From Pseudomonadota bacterium (lineage in GTDB: Bacteria; Pseudomonadota; Alphaproteobacteria; JACQOE01): a stretch of 64,000 nucleotides of DNA. The notes below the pieces were generated by a model that was given only the letters and a program-made list of their open reading frames with translations, did no database searches and was not told the DNA's origin. A program made the translations under genes and the position numbers. Positions 28,865 to 38,672 of this stretch are shown one piece after another. Positions within the stretch are counted from its first letter, which is position 1, and the number at the start of each line of letters is the position of its first letter. The stretch lies in contig JACQOE010000048.1 in NCBI GenBank assembly GCA_016202695.1, positions 1 to 64,000 of the forward strand. The letters are read 5' to 3'.

Positions 28865-29986
28865 GTGATCGGGTCCGTGTCCGCGACGGTGCTATGCTGG
28901 CCCCCGAAATCCGCCGCCGCGCCGGTCACGATGGAACGACCCCCGATCCGCCTCAACGCGCTTGCCACCGCGGTCCCGGCGCACGTGCTCGGCCAGGGAG
29001 AGGTCGAGGCCGCGGCGGCGCGGGTGTTCGCCCGGCAGTCGGAGTTGTTCGAGCGCCTCAAGGGCGCCTACGCCAACGCCGGCATCGAGCGGCGCCATTC
29101 CTGCGTGCCGCTGGAGTGGTACCTCGCGCCACACGGCTGGAAGGAGCGCCAGGCCCTGTTCGGCGAGTATGCGGTGGCGCTCTTCCAGGCGGTCGCCGAG
29201 CGGTGCCTGAGGCGCGCGGGGCTCGGCGTCGAGGCGATCGACGCGGTGATCTCGGTCACCTCGACCGGCATCGCCACGCCCTCGCTCGACGCGGTCCTGG
29301 TCGAGCGGATGGGCTTCCGGCGCGACGTGGCCCGGGTTCCCCTCTTCGGCCTGGGCTGCGCGGGCGGGGTGCTGGGGCTCGCCCGCGCCGCCGCCCTGGC
29401 ACGGAGCGCGCCCGGCAGCCGGGTCCTGCTCCTGGTGGTGGAGCTCTGCGGCCTCACTTTCCGCATGAGCGATCTCTCCAAGAGCAACCTGATCGCGACC
29501 GCGCTTTTCGGCGACGGGGCGGCCGGGGCGGTCGTCTCGACCGCGGGCGGGGGGCCGGTCGTCGCCGGCTGGGGCGAGCACACCTGGCCGGCGAGCCTGG
29601 GGGTCATGGGCTGGAACGTCGAGGACGACGGCTTTGGGGTGCTGTTCTCGCGCGACATCCCGGCGCTGGTGCGCGAGCGCATGGCCGAGGCGGCGCGCGG
29701 GGCGCTGGCGGCGATGGGCCTCGGCCTCGCCGACATCGACCGGGTGGTGAGCCACCCGGGCGGGGCGAAGGTGATCGTCGCCCTCGAGGAGGCGCTCGGG
29801 CTCGCGCCCGGTACCATGGCCGAGGCGCGCGAGGTGCTGCGCACCCACGGCAACATGTCGTCGGCGACCGTGTTCTTCGTCCTCGAACGGGTGCTCGCCG
29901 GGGCGGCGCGGGCTCCCGAGCGTTATCTCCTGACCGCGCTCGGACCCGGATTCACCGCCGCGTTCCTGGTCCTGGAGCGGGGGTGA
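28865..29986 (+). CDS. Type III polyketide synthase (chalcone/alkylpyrone synthase-like)
   Basis: VPLFGLGCAGGVLGLARAAAL (Cys nucleophile), LFGDGAAGAVVS, VVSHPGGAKVI, RTHGNMSSATVFFVLE. Confidence 0.9.
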   Translation: MIGSVSATVLCWPPKSAAAPVTMERPPIRLNALATAVPAHVLGQGEVEAAAARVFARQSELFERLKGAYANAGIERRHSCVPLEWYLAPHGWKERQALFGEYAVALFQAVAERCLRRAGLGVEAIDAVISVTSTGIATPSLDAVLVERMGFRRDVARVPLFGLGCAGGVLGLARAAALARSAPGSRVLLLVVELCGLTFRMSDLSKSNLIATALFGDGAAGAVVSTAGGGPVVAGWGEHTWPASLGVMGWNVEDDGFGVLFSRDIPALVRERMAEAARGALAAMGLGLADIDRVVSHPGGAKVIVALEEALGLAPGTMAEAREVLRTHGNMSSATVFFVLERVLAGAARAPERYLLTALGPGFTAAFLVLERG

Positions 29987-30489
29987 GCGAGCTTTTCGGA
30001 CCGGTCCACCTGGTGGTCGCGCTGGTCGCGCTCCAGCGCCTCGCCGAGCTCGCCTATGCCCGGCGGAACACCCGCCGGCTCCTCGCCGAGGGCGGAGTCG
30101 AGGCCGGCGCCGGCCACTACCCGCTGATCGTGCTCCTGCACGCGGGCTGGCTGGCCGCGCTCGCGCTCCTCGTGCCGGCGGACGAGCCGGTTCGCTGGCC
30201 GGCGCTCCTCGCCTTCCTGGCGCTCCAGCCGCTCCGCCTCTGGGTCCTCGTCGCGCTCGGGCGCCGCTGGACGACGCGGATCATCACGCTTCCGGGGGCG
30301 CCCTTGGTGCGGAGTGGCCCCTACCGGTTCTTCCGCCATCCCAACTACGCCCTCGTCGCCGCCGAGGTGGCGCTGCTTCCGCTTGCCTTCGATGCCTTGG
30401 CGATCGCGGCCGTCTTCTCCGCCCTCAACCTCGCCCTCCTCGCCTGGCGGGTCCGCATCGAGGAGCGCGCCTTGGCCGCGCGCCGGTGA
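29983..30489 (+). CDS. Isoprenylcysteine carboxyl methyltransferase (ICMT) family protein
   Basis: GTG start overlapping the PKS stop; VRSGPYRFFRHPNYALVAAEVALLPL motif, TM helices. Confidence 0.87.
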   Translation: MSELFGPVHLVVALVALQRLAELAYARRNTRRLLAEGGVEAGAGHYPLIVLLHAGWLAALALLVPADEPVRWPALLAFLALQPLRLWVLVALGRRWTTRIITLPGAPLVRSGPYRFFRHPNYALVAAEVALLPLAFDALAIAAVFSALNLALLAWRVRIEERALAARR

Positions 30490-31247
30490 TGATGAGCCCC
30501 GAGGACCGCGCCCGCGCCTTCGCCGCCCTCGGGCTGCCGCGCGTGATCGGCCATCGCGGCGCCGCCGGGCATGCGCCCGAGAACACGCTCGCCGGGCTCG
30601 TAGCTTGCGCGCGGCTTGGGGCGCGCTGGGCCGAGGTGGACGTGCGGCTCACCGCTTGCGGCCGGCCCGTGCTGCTGCACGACGAGACCCTCGAGCGCAC
30701 GACCGGCGGCAGGGGCCCGGTGGCGGAGCGGCCCTATGCCGAGATCGCGGCCCTCGATGCCGGCGCGTGGTTCTCCCCCGCCTTTACCGGGGAGCGCATC
30801 CCGACGCTTACCGAGGCCCTGGCCTGCTGCCGGCGGCTCGGGCTCGGCCTCAACGTTGAGGTCAAGCCCTGTCCGGGGCGCGAGGCCGAGGCCGCCGCCG
30901 TGCTCGCCCGCTCCCTGTCCGTCCAACCGGGCGTGGCGGTCCTCGCCTCGAGCTTCGCCGCCGAGGTCCTGGCCGCCCTCGCCGAGGCGGCCCCGGGCCT
31001 CGCGCGCGGCCTCGTGATCGAGCGGGCCCCGCGGCCCGAGGAGGCGGAGGCCCTCGCCCCGGGGGTGGTGTCGCTGCACGTCGCCGAGCGCACCCTCACC
31101 CCCGCCGGCGCCCGGGCGCTGAAGGGCGCCGGTTTCGGCCTCCTCGCCTACACGGTCAACGGCCGCCGGCGCGGCCGCGCGCTCCTCTTCCGGGGGGTGG
31201 ATGCGGTGATCAGCGACTACCCCGACCGGCTTCTTTCCCTCGCCTGA
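30486..31247 (+). CDS. ugpQ: Glycerophosphodiester phosphodiesterase
   Basis: VIGHRGAAGHAPENTLAG, AEVDVRLTACGRPVLLHDETLERTT. Confidence 0.93.
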   Translation: MMMSPEDRARAFAALGLPRVIGHRGAAGHAPENTLAGLVACARLGARWAEVDVRLTACGRPVLLHDETLERTTGGRGPVAERPYAEIAALDAGAWFSPAFTGERIPTLTEALACCRRLGLGLNVEVKPCPGREAEAAAVLARSLSVQPGVAVLASSFAAEVLAALAEAAPGLARGLVIERAPRPEEAEALAPGVVSLHVAERTLTPAGARALKGAGFGLLAYTVNGRRRGRALLFRGVDAVISDYPDRLLSLA

Positions 31248-31494
31248 GGGCCGACGGGCGGCCGGGGAAAGGCCGGCTTGCCCGGCCCTTCCGAATGGGC
31301 TACGCTTTGCCATGCGTCTCGGCGGGTAACAGAGATGCGATCAACGTTGAACCAACAACAGATCCAATAACAACCATCACCGCTCCTTGCCGCCCGCGGA
31401 GCGGAGTCCGGAAAGGCTGGAACATCGCATCCGTCGGCCTGCCTCTGCGGAGGGTCACGGAGGCACTTGGCGCGGATTTCATAAGGAGGCAGGG

Positions 31495-32580
31495 ATGTTG
31501 GCAAGACTGTATCAAGTTGGGCTCGGCCTCGGGCTCGGCCTCGCGGTCGGCCTTTCCGGCGCGCTTGCGCAAGATTTCCCGAAGGTGCACCTCAAGACCA
31601 TCGGTTCCAATCCCGGCACGTCGAACCTCGAGGACATCCACAAGCCACTCTTCCTCGAGCGCCTGCCCCAGGTGACGGGCGGCCGCGTGACCGCCGATGT
31701 CATCGCCCAGAGCGAGGCGGGCATCAAGGGGCCCGAGTTCTTCCGCATGGCCAACCTGGGGGTCGCCGACATCTTCACCGCGACGGCGACCTACGCCTCC
31801 GGCGAGCTGCCGATGATCGAGGGCATCGAGGTCTCGGGGCTGATCCAGGACGTTCCCACCCTCAGGAAGGTGATAGCGGTGGCCCTGCCGCGGCTCGAGA
31901 AGATGTACCTGGAGCGGGCCAACGTCATGCCCCTTACCATGTGGCCGACGGGCGGGCAGATCTTCTGGTGCGCGGTGCCGCTCAACAACATCGCCGACCT
32001 GAAGGGGAAGAGGACCCGGGTCTTTTCCTCGTCGATGGCCGAGTTCGTCGAGGCGCTCGGCGCCGTTCCCGTGACCATCCCGTTCTCCGAGGTGGTCCCG
32101 GGCATGCAGCGCAAGGTGATCGACTGCGCCATCACCGGCTCCAACTCCGGCAACCTGGCGAAGTGGACCGAGGTCGCCACCCACATCTATCCCATGATCG
32201 TGCAGTGGAGCGTCATGTCGATGGTGGCGAGCAAGGGCTCCTGGGCCAAGCTCGACCCCAGGGTCCAGCAGGTGATCCTGAAGGAGGCCAACGGCTGGGC
32301 GGCCGCGCGCGGCTGGAAGATGGCCGAGGAGGCCACCGACCACGGCGTCTGGTGCACGGTCAACGACCCGCGTTGCGTAACGACCGTCACCAAGCCGCGG
32401 CCGCTCAACAAGACCAACCTGACGCTCGTTCCCGTGACAGCGGAGGACCAGAAGACCCGGCTCAGGATCCTGCAGGAGGTCGCCCTGCCGAAATTCGCCA
32501 AGCGCTGCGGCAAGGAGTGCACCGACTGGTTCAACGACACGGTCGGGAAGACACTCGGCGTCACCGCCAAGGCGATGTGA
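31495..32580 (+). CDS. dctP: TRAP transporter substrate-binding protein (DctP), second locus
   Basis: GGQIFWCAVPLNNIADLKGKRTRVFSSSMAEFVEALGAVPVTIPFSEVVPGMQRKVIDCAITG; ribosome-binding site aaggagg. Confidence 0.92.
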   Translation: MLARLYQVGLGLGLGLAVGLSGALAQDFPKVHLKTIGSNPGTSNLEDIHKPLFLERLPQVTGGRVTADVIAQSEAGIKGPEFFRMANLGVADIFTATATYASGELPMIEGIEVSGLIQDVPTLRKVIAVALPRLEKMYLERANVMPLTMWPTGGQIFWCAVPLNNIADLKGKRTRVFSSSMAEFVEALGAVPVTIPFSEVVPGMQRKVIDCAITGSNSGNLAKWTEVATHIYPMIVQWSVMSMVASKGSWAKLDPRVQQVILKEANGWAAARGWKMAEEATDHGVWCTVNDPRCVTTVTKPRPLNKTNLTLVPVTAEDQKTRLRILQEVALPKFAKRCGKECTDWFNDTVGKTLGVTAKAM

Positions 32581-32598
32581 TCCGGGTCACGTAGGGTG

Positions 32599-32630
32599 CG
32601 GGCAGGCGCGGACCTTGCCGCGCCTGCCCG
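32599..32630 (+). terminator. Intercistronic perfect stem-loop between dctP and dctQ (second TRAP locus)
   Basis: CGGGCAGGCGCGG-accttg-CCGCGCCTGCCCG, 13-bp perfect stem, no T-tract. Confidence 0.65.
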
Positions 32631-32747
32631 GCCGCGCGCTTCCGGGAGATCGGCCGGAACCCACCTCGACGGAGACGCGACCGTCAAGGCCGAGCCCACC
32701 GGCGCGCCGGCGGCTATGGCGGTTTCGATTGGGGGAGGGGGATCGAG

Positions 32748-33341
32748 ATGGATCGCGTCCACGCGATAGCCGAGAGGATCGCAAACTTCGGCGCCTACGG
32801 CGGGTGCATGCTGCTTTTCGTTGCGGCGGTGGTGGTCAGCGTCGAGGTGGTGATTCGCAAGCTCTTCGGGCTCTCGCTGGGCGGCGCGGACGAGCTTGGC
32901 GGTTACGCCCTCGGCATCAGCATGGCCTGGGGCTACTCCTTTGCCCTGTTCAAGAAGACGCACATCCGCGTCGACGCGATCTACCTTCGTTTTCCGCTCG
33001 CCGTTCGCTCGGTTCTCGACGTGGTCTCGCTCGCCAGCTTCACGGCGATGGTCGCGATGCTCTGCTACCGCGCCGCCTTCGTCATCTCCGAGACCATCCG
33101 CCTCGAGGCGCGGTCGAGCACGCCGCTCGCCACTCCCCTGATCGTGCCGCAGGGCCTGTGGATGGCCGGGCTCGTCTTCTTCCTCTTCTGCCTCGCCCTG
33201 TTTACGGTCCGCACCGCGCAGGCGCTGTGGCGGCGCGATCTCGCCGCCGTGCAGCGCCTGGCGGCGCCGCTCTCGGTGACCGAGGAGGTGGCGGAGGAAG
33301 TGGCCTCGGCCGCCACCCGGCTGCGCGCGGGCGCCGACTGA
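32748..33341 (+). CDS. dctQ: TRAP transporter small permease (DctQ)
   Basis: VEVVIRKLFGLSLGGADELGGYALGISMAWGYSFALFKKTHIRVD. Confidence 0.9.
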   Translation: MDRVHAIAERIANFGAYGGCMLLFVAAVVVSVEVVIRKLFGLSLGGADELGGYALGISMAWGYSFALFKKTHIRVDAIYLRFPLAVRSVLDVVSLASFTAMVAMLCYRAAFVISETIRLEARSSTPLATPLIVPQGLWMAGLVFFLFCLALFTVRTAQALWRRDLAAVQRLAAPLSVTEEVAEEVASAATRLRAGAD

Positions 33342-33351
33342 GAGGCCCGGG

Positions 33352-34638
33352 ATGCTGACCACCGCCTTCCTCGCCCTCCTCGTCTTCATCGCGCTCGGCC
33401 TGCCGATGGCCGTGGTGCTCGGCTTCCTCGGCCTGTTCCTCGATGTGACCTTTGCCTTCCTGCCCCTGCACAAGGCCTTCGGCGAGATTTTCTGGGCGCA
33501 CAATATCGACTTCGTCCTCGCCGCGATTCCACTCTACATCCTCATGGGCGAGATCATCCTGCGGGCCGGGATCGCGGACCGGATGTACAACAGCATGGCG
33601 CACTGGCTCTCCTGGCTGCCGGGCGGGCTCATGCACGCCAACATCGGCACCTGCGCGGCGTTCGCCGCGACCTCGGGATCGAGCGTGGCCACGGCCGCCA
33701 CCATCGGCGTCGTCGGCATGCCGCAGATCGAGCGGCGCGGCTACAACGAGCGCCTGTTCCTCGGCAGTCTCGCCGCCGGCGGGACGCTGGGCATCCTGAT
33801 CCCGCCCTCGATCAACATGATCGTCTACGGCTTCCTCACCGAGACCTCAGTGCCGCGACTCTATTCGGCCGGCATCATCCCGGGCATCCTGCTCACCGCG
33901 TTCTACATGGCGGTGATCCTCGCCTCCTGCCTGCTGCGGCCGGAATGGGGCGGCCGGCCCGAGCGCTCGACCTGGGGCCGGCGCCTGCGGAGCCTGGTCG
34001 ACCTGGTGCCGCCGGTGATCCTTTTCCTCCTCGTCGTCGGCTCGATCTATGCCGGCTGGGCGACGCCCACCGAGGCGGCGGCGCTAGGCGTCGTCGCCGC
34101 GGTGGGCCTGGCCGCCTGGAACCGGCGCCTCAATACCGCCATGCTGCGCGAGGCGGCCGAGGGCACCATGCGCACCGCGGCAATGATGATCCTGATCCTC
34201 ATCGTCGCCTTCTTCCTCAACTTCGTCCTCGCCTCGATCGGACTGGTCACCGTGGTCAACAACTTCATCCAGGGCCTCGGGCTGGCGCCGATGACCACCG
34301 TGCTCATCATCATCGGCATCTACGTCGTCCTCGGCATGTTCATGGAGACGTTGGCGATGGTGGTCCTCACGGTGCCGATCATCACGCCGGTGGTCGTCGC
34401 GCTCGGCTTCGACCCGGTCTGGTTCGGGATCATCATCGTGATCATGAGCGAAACCGCGCTCCTCACCCCGCCGGTGGGGATGCTCTGCTACGTCATCCAG
34501 GGCATCCGCGGCCGCGGCGAGCTGACCGACATCTTCATCGGCGTCACCCCGTTCTACGGCGCGCTCGCCGCCCTGATCGGGTTGCTGCTGGCCTTCCCCG
34601 AGCTCGCGCTCTTCCTGCCGCGGCTTTTCTACGGCTGA
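33352..34638 (+). CDS. dctM: TRAP transporter large permease (DctM)
   Basis: ATSGSSVATAATIGVVGMPQ...GTLGILIPPSINMIVYGFLT. Confidence 0.94.
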   Translation: MLTTAFLALLVFIALGLPMAVVLGFLGLFLDVTFAFLPLHKAFGEIFWAHNIDFVLAAIPLYILMGEIILRAGIADRMYNSMAHWLSWLPGGLMHANIGTCAAFAATSGSSVATAATIGVVGMPQIERRGYNERLFLGSLAAGGTLGILIPPSINMIVYGFLTETSVPRLYSAGIIPGILLTAFYMAVILASCLLRPEWGGRPERSTWGRRLRSLVDLVPPVILFLLVVGSIYAGWATPTEAAALGVVAAVGLAAWNRRLNTAMLREAAEGTMRTAAMMILILIVAFFLNFVLASIGLVTVVNNFIQGLGLAPMTTVLIIIGIYVVLGMFMETLAMVVLTVPIITPVVVALGFDPVWFGIIIVIMSETALLTPPVGMLCYVIQGIRGRGELTDIFIGVTPFYGALAALIGLLLAFPELALFLPRLFYG

Positions 34639-34673
34639 GCCGCCGGCCGGCGCCGCGCCGCGGCGAGCCGATG

Positions 34674-35105
34674 TCAGTTCTCCGGCTTCTCCGACTCGGG
34701 CTCGGTGTCCGCGGGATAACGCACCACCAGGTCCCGCAAGGTGACGATCCCGACTGGCTGGCGCTCGGCGTCGACGACCAGGGCGCGCGAGAGCCCGAGC
34801 CGGACCAGCAGGCGGACGGCGTACTTCACGTGCATGTCGGAGGGCAGCGTCACCACCGGCTTCGACATGACCTCGTAGACGTTGACCCGGCTGGGCGCGC
34901 GTCCCTTGGCGATCACCTCGCGGGCGATGTCGGAGACGACGAGCAGCCCGAACTCGTCGGATTCGTCGCGGCGCTCGACGGCGAGCGAGCTCACGCTCGC
35001 CTCGCGCATGGCGTCGATCGCCTCCTTGACGGTGGCGGTCCGCCCGATGGTGCGGACCTCGGTCACCATCACGTCGCGGACCTTGGGATAGGCGACCTCG
35101 CTCAT
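34674..35105 (-). CDS. CBS-domain pair protein
   Basis: VRDVMVTEVRTIGRTATVKEAIDAMREASVSSLAV... and YEVMSKPVVTLPSDMHVKYAVRLLVRLGLSRALVVD. Confidence 0.9.
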   Translation of the reverse strand: MSEVAYPKVRDVMVTEVRTIGRTATVKEAIDAMREASVSSLAVERRDESDEFGLLVVSDIAREVIAKGRAPSRVNVYEVMSKPVVTLPSDMHVKYAVRLLVRLGLSRALVVDAERQPVGIVTLRDLVVRYPADTEPESEKPEN

Positions 35106-35452
35106 ACCTCCTCCTCGACCTCTTCGAGCAGGGCCGGCATCTGCGTCTTCAGGCCGACCGCGTCCTCGATCGCGAGCTGGAAGGCGAGCCCGGCCCCGTG
35201 CTCCTCGTCGAAGTGGCCCGCCTTGGCGATCGTCTCGAGGATCTCCCTCGCCCGCGGCGCGGCGACCAGGAAGAGGACGACATCCATCTGGGCGGCAAGC
35301 TCGAGCCCGAGGAAGGTCTTCCCGGGCTCCAGCCCTTCGCCGCGGCAGTTGGTGATCACGGTCGCCCCGGTCGCGCCGGCTTGCCGAGCGGCATCGATCA
35401 CCGCTTCGGACCCGCCCTCCTTGACCAGGGCGACGACGAGCTTCAGGTTCAT
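35102..35452 (-). CDS. PII-like nitrogen regulatory family protein
   Basis: [41 protein letters not shown]...AQMDVVLFLVAAPRAREILETIAKAGHFDE ferredoxin-like PII pattern. Confidence 0.75.
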   Translation of the reverse strand: MNLKLVVALVKEGGSEAVIDAARQAGATGATVITNCRGEGLEPGKTFLGLELAAQMDVVLFLVAAPRAREILETIAKAGHFDEEHGAGLAFQLAIEDAVGLKTQMPALLEEVEEEV

Positions 35453-36246
35453 TCCGCGTCCTCCTCTTCCCCTCTCCCTTTCCGACCGGTGAGCCGGGAC
35501 GCCAGCAGCGCGTAGCCCATGACGGAGAGCATCGGGAACAGGGCCGCAAACGCGATCAAACCGAACCCGTCGACGAGGGGGTTGCGCCCCGGCACCGTCG
35601 ACGCCAGCCCGAGGCCGAGCGCGGCCAGGATCGGGACCGTCACGGTCGAGGTGGTCACGCCGCCCGAGTCGTAAGCGAGCGCGACGATGCTCCTGTCCAC
35701 CCGCATGGTCTGCACGACGACGACAGCGTAGCCGACGAGGATGAAATAGACGAGGGGGATGCCGGTCACGATCCGGAGCGCCCCCAGCGCCACCCCGACC
35801 GACACGCCGAGCGCGACGACCAGCCTGAGCCAGCCGGGCCGCACCGTCCCGCCCGACACCTCGTGCGCCTTCCGTGCCACCGCGATCAGGGCCGGCTCGG
35901 CGATCGTGCAGGCGAAGCCAATCGCCGCGGCGAACGCATAGGCCCAGCCGTAGCCGCGCCAGTCGGTCGCGCCCGCCGCGCCGCCGACGAAGGCGGAGGC
36001 CGAAAGCTGCCTCGCCATCGTCTCGCCGATCGGGAAGAGCGCCTCTCCGAGTCCGACCAGGAAGAGCGTCATCCCGACGATCACGTAGATCGTCCCGGCG
36101 GCGATTCGGCGCAGGTTCGGCGGTCGCCTCCGGATGATTAGCGCCTGAAAGACGAACAGGACCACGACGATCGGCGTCACGTCGGCGAGCGTGGCCAAGG
36201 CCGTTCGCGAGAGGTGCTCGACAAGCGCCACGGCGGTTCCGCTCAC
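35449..36246 (-). CDS. DUF1538 membrane protein
   Basis: GTG start at 36246; [48 protein letters not shown]. Confidence 0.85.
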   Translation of the reverse strand: MSGTAVALVEHLSRTALATLADVTPIVVVLFVFQALIIRRRPPNLRRIAAGTIYVIVGMTLFLVGLGEALFPIGETMARQLSASAFVGGAAGATDWRGYGWAYAFAAAIGFACTIAEPALIAVARKAHEVSGGTVRPGWLRLVVALGVSVGVALGALRIVTGIPLVYFILVGYAVVVVQTMRVDRSIVALAYDSGGVTTSTVTVPILAALGLGLASTVPGRNPLVDGFGLIAFAALFPMLSVMGYALLASRLTGRKGRGEEEDAE

Positions 36247-36977
36247 CGGAGCATGCCGAAGGCGAGTACGAAGATCATGGGCGTCAGGCTCGCGAACGCG
36301 ATCAGGCCGAAGCCGTCGACCATCGGGTTGCGTCCGCGGATCGCCTGCGCGAGGCCCACTCCCAGGGCCGCCACCAGCGGCACCGTGACCGTGGAGGTGG
36401 TGACGCCCCCGGAGTCGTAGGCGATGCCGATGATCTCGGCCGGCGCGAGCCCGGTCATGGCGAGCACGATCAGGTAGCCGCCGATGATGAAATGCTGGAT
36501 CGGCCAGCCCTTGACGATGCGCAGGACTCCGATCACCAGCGCGATCCCCACCGCGAGCGCGACGACCAGGCGCAGGGTGCCGGCGTAGTCGGCCTTGGCG
36601 GCGGCCGTGGCGGCGATCGCGCCGGCGCGGCTCGCCACCTCGGCCGCCTCGCCCGTGACCGCGATCAGGGCCGGCTCGGCGATGGTGGTGGCGAAGCCGA
36701 GGCAGAAGGCGAAGGCGAAAAGGAGGGCGAGACTTCCCCTGCGCGCCAGCGCATGCGCCATCGCCTCGCCCAGCGGGAAGAGCCCGGCCTCGAGCCCCTG
36801 CACGAAGAGCGCGAGCCCGACCACCACGAACCCGAGGCCGACCAGCACCCGGCCGAGGTCGGGAAAAGGCTGCTCCAGCACGACCGCCTGGAAGAACGCC
36901 ACCACCAGCACCACCGGCGTGAGGTCGCGCAGCGCGCCGAGGAGCAGCCTCAGAATGGTGACGAGCGCAGAGGCCAT
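36243..36977 (-). CDS. DUF1538 membrane protein (paralogue)
   Basis: [48 protein letters not shown]. Confidence 0.85.
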   Translation of the reverse strand: MASALVTILRLLLGALRDLTPVVLVVAFFQAVVLEQPFPDLGRVLVGLGFVVVGLALFVQGLEAGLFPLGEAMAHALARRGSLALLFAFAFCLGFATTIAEPALIAVTGEAAEVASRAGAIAATAAAKADYAGTLRLVVALAVGIALVIGVLRIVKGWPIQHFIIGGYLIVLAMTGLAPAEIIGIAYDSGGVTTSTVTVPLVAALGVGLAQAIRGRNPMVDGFGLIAFASLTPMIFVLAFGMLR

Positions 36978-37017
36978 GCCCCGAGCGCCCCATTGCCGCG
37001 CGCAGGCGGCCGCCGCG

Positions 37018-37869
37018 TCAGCCGGCGCGCCAGGCCACCACCTCCTGGCGCTGCTCGCCCAGGGCGTCGATGCCGAGGCGCATCACGTCGCCCGGCTTGA
37101 GGTACTGCGGCGGCTTCCTGCCCATGCCCACCCCCGCCGGCGTGCCAGTGATCAGCACGTCGCCGGGAAGGAGCGTCATGAAGCGGCTGACATAGGCAAC
37201 CAGCACCGCCACTCCGAAGATCATGTTGGCGGTCGAACCCCGCTGCATCCGCGTCCCGTTCACCTCCAGCCAGAGGCCGAGCCGCTGCGGGTCGGGCACC
37301 TCGTCGCCGGTCACCAGCCAGGGCCCAAGGGGGGCGAAGCTGTCGCAGCTCTTGCCCTTGTCCCAGGTGCCGCCCCGCTCGAGCTGGTAGGAGCGCTCGG
37401 AGACGTCGTTGCAGATCGTGTAGCCGGCGACGAAGCGAAGGGCGTCCTTCTCCTCGACGTAGCGGGCGGTGGTGCCGATCACGACCGCGAGCTCGACCTC
37501 CCAGTCGGTCTTGGCCGAATCCTTGGGCAGCATCACCGGGTCGAAGGGCCCCGAGAGCGCCGACGTCGCCTTCATGAACACGACCGGCTCCTTGGGAACT
37601 TGCATGCCCGCCTCGGCCGCGTGGTCGGAGTAGTTGAGGCCGATGGCGACGATCTTGCCGACTTCGGCGACCGGCACCCCGAGCCGCGGCTTGCCCGCGA
37701 CCGCCGGGAGCGAGGAGGGATCGAGCCGGCCGAGCCGGGCGAGGCCCGCGGCGGAGGTCGCCATGGCGTCGATGTCGGCGACGTGGCCCGAGAGGTCGCG
37801 CAGCGCGCCCGCCCCGTCGATCAGTCCGGGATTCTCGGCGCCCTTGTTGCCGTAGCGGACCAGCTTCAT
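37018..37869 (-). CDS. Fumarylacetoacetate hydrolase family protein
   Basis: [41 protein letters not shown]-like motif ([16 protein letters not shown]), [11 protein letters not shown]. Confidence 0.94.
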   Translation of the reverse strand: MKLVRYGNKGAENPGLIDGAGALRDLSGHVADIDAMATSAAGLARLGRLDPSSLPAVAGKPRLGVPVAEVGKIVAIGLNYSDHAAEAGMQVPKEPVVFMKATSALSGPFDPVMLPKDSAKTDWEVELAVVIGTTARYVEEKDALRFVAGYTICNDVSERSYQLERGGTWDKGKSCDSFAPLGPWLVTGDEVPDPQRLGLWLEVNGTRMQRGSTANMIFGVAVLVAYVSRFMTLLPGDVLITGTPAGVGMGRKPPQYLKPGDVMRLGIDALGEQRQEVVAWRAG

Positions 37870-37985
37870 TCTCTCCTCCTCAAGCGGGGTTGGGCGTCGA
37901 GGGCCGACTCTACGCGAGCGCCGCCGGGCGCACACCCTACGTGGGCGCCCCTTGCGGAAGGCGCCATGCGGGTGCCGGAGAGCGG

Positions 37986-38672
37986 TCAGATCACCTCGTC
38001 GTCGTGGGAGGTGGTCTCGCCGTAGCGGCGGAGCGACGGCGCCTTAAGGCCCTCGTAGAGCCTGTCGATCTGGGCCGCGGTCTCGCGGTTGGCCCGCTCG
38101 AAGAGGCTGTTTCCGGCGAGGTCGGAATCGACCAGGAGCGGCCCGAAGTTCTCCACCTCGAACACCCACATGGCCTGGGCGATGCCCAGCTCCTCGAGCC
38201 AGTAGACGTTCCGCACCCGCTTGATGCCGCGCCCCAGGAGCGCGCCGGTGCCGTAGCCGACGGTGGTGAGGTAGACCGCGCGGTTGGGCACGAAGTAGGT
38301 GCGGTAGTCGTCCTCCGACATGCCGCCCTTGCCGATGATCGCCTTCACCCCCGAGAGGCGGAACCAGTCCGCCATCCACTTCGAGAAGCGGAAGCTGGCG
38401 GTGGCGGTGACCGCGCCCACCTGGCAGGTGCCGTCCGCGCCCACGCTCGCCGCCGGCGAGCAGTGGAAGTTGACGTTGGAGAGCGTGCTGAGCTCGACCG
38501 GGGGCGCGACCTTGTCCTGAAGGAGGCGCTTATAGAGCCCCTCGCGGCCGGTGTAGATCACCCCGTCGAGATAGACGACGGTGCCGACCTCGAGGCGGGC
38601 GAGGTCGTCATCCACGACCGGGACCTTGAGCCTGACCTGCTTCAAGGCGCGTCCGCTCGGCGCTTGGCTCAT
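37986..38672 (-). CDS. Class I fumarate hydratase/tartrate dehydratase beta subunit
   Basis: LEVGTVVYLDGVIYTGRE...KAIIGKGGMSEDDY. Confidence 0.87.
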   Translation of the reverse strand: MSQAPSGRALKQVRLKVPVVDDDLARLEVGTVVYLDGVIYTGREGLYKRLLQDKVAPPVELSTLSNVNFHCSPAASVGADGTCQVGAVTATASFRFSKWMADWFRLSGVKAIIGKGGMSEDDYRTYFVPNRAVYLTTVGYGTGALLGRGIKRVRNVYWLEELGIAQAMWVFEVENFGPLLVDSDLAGNSLFERANRETAAQIDRLYEGLKAPSLRRYGETTSHDDEVI

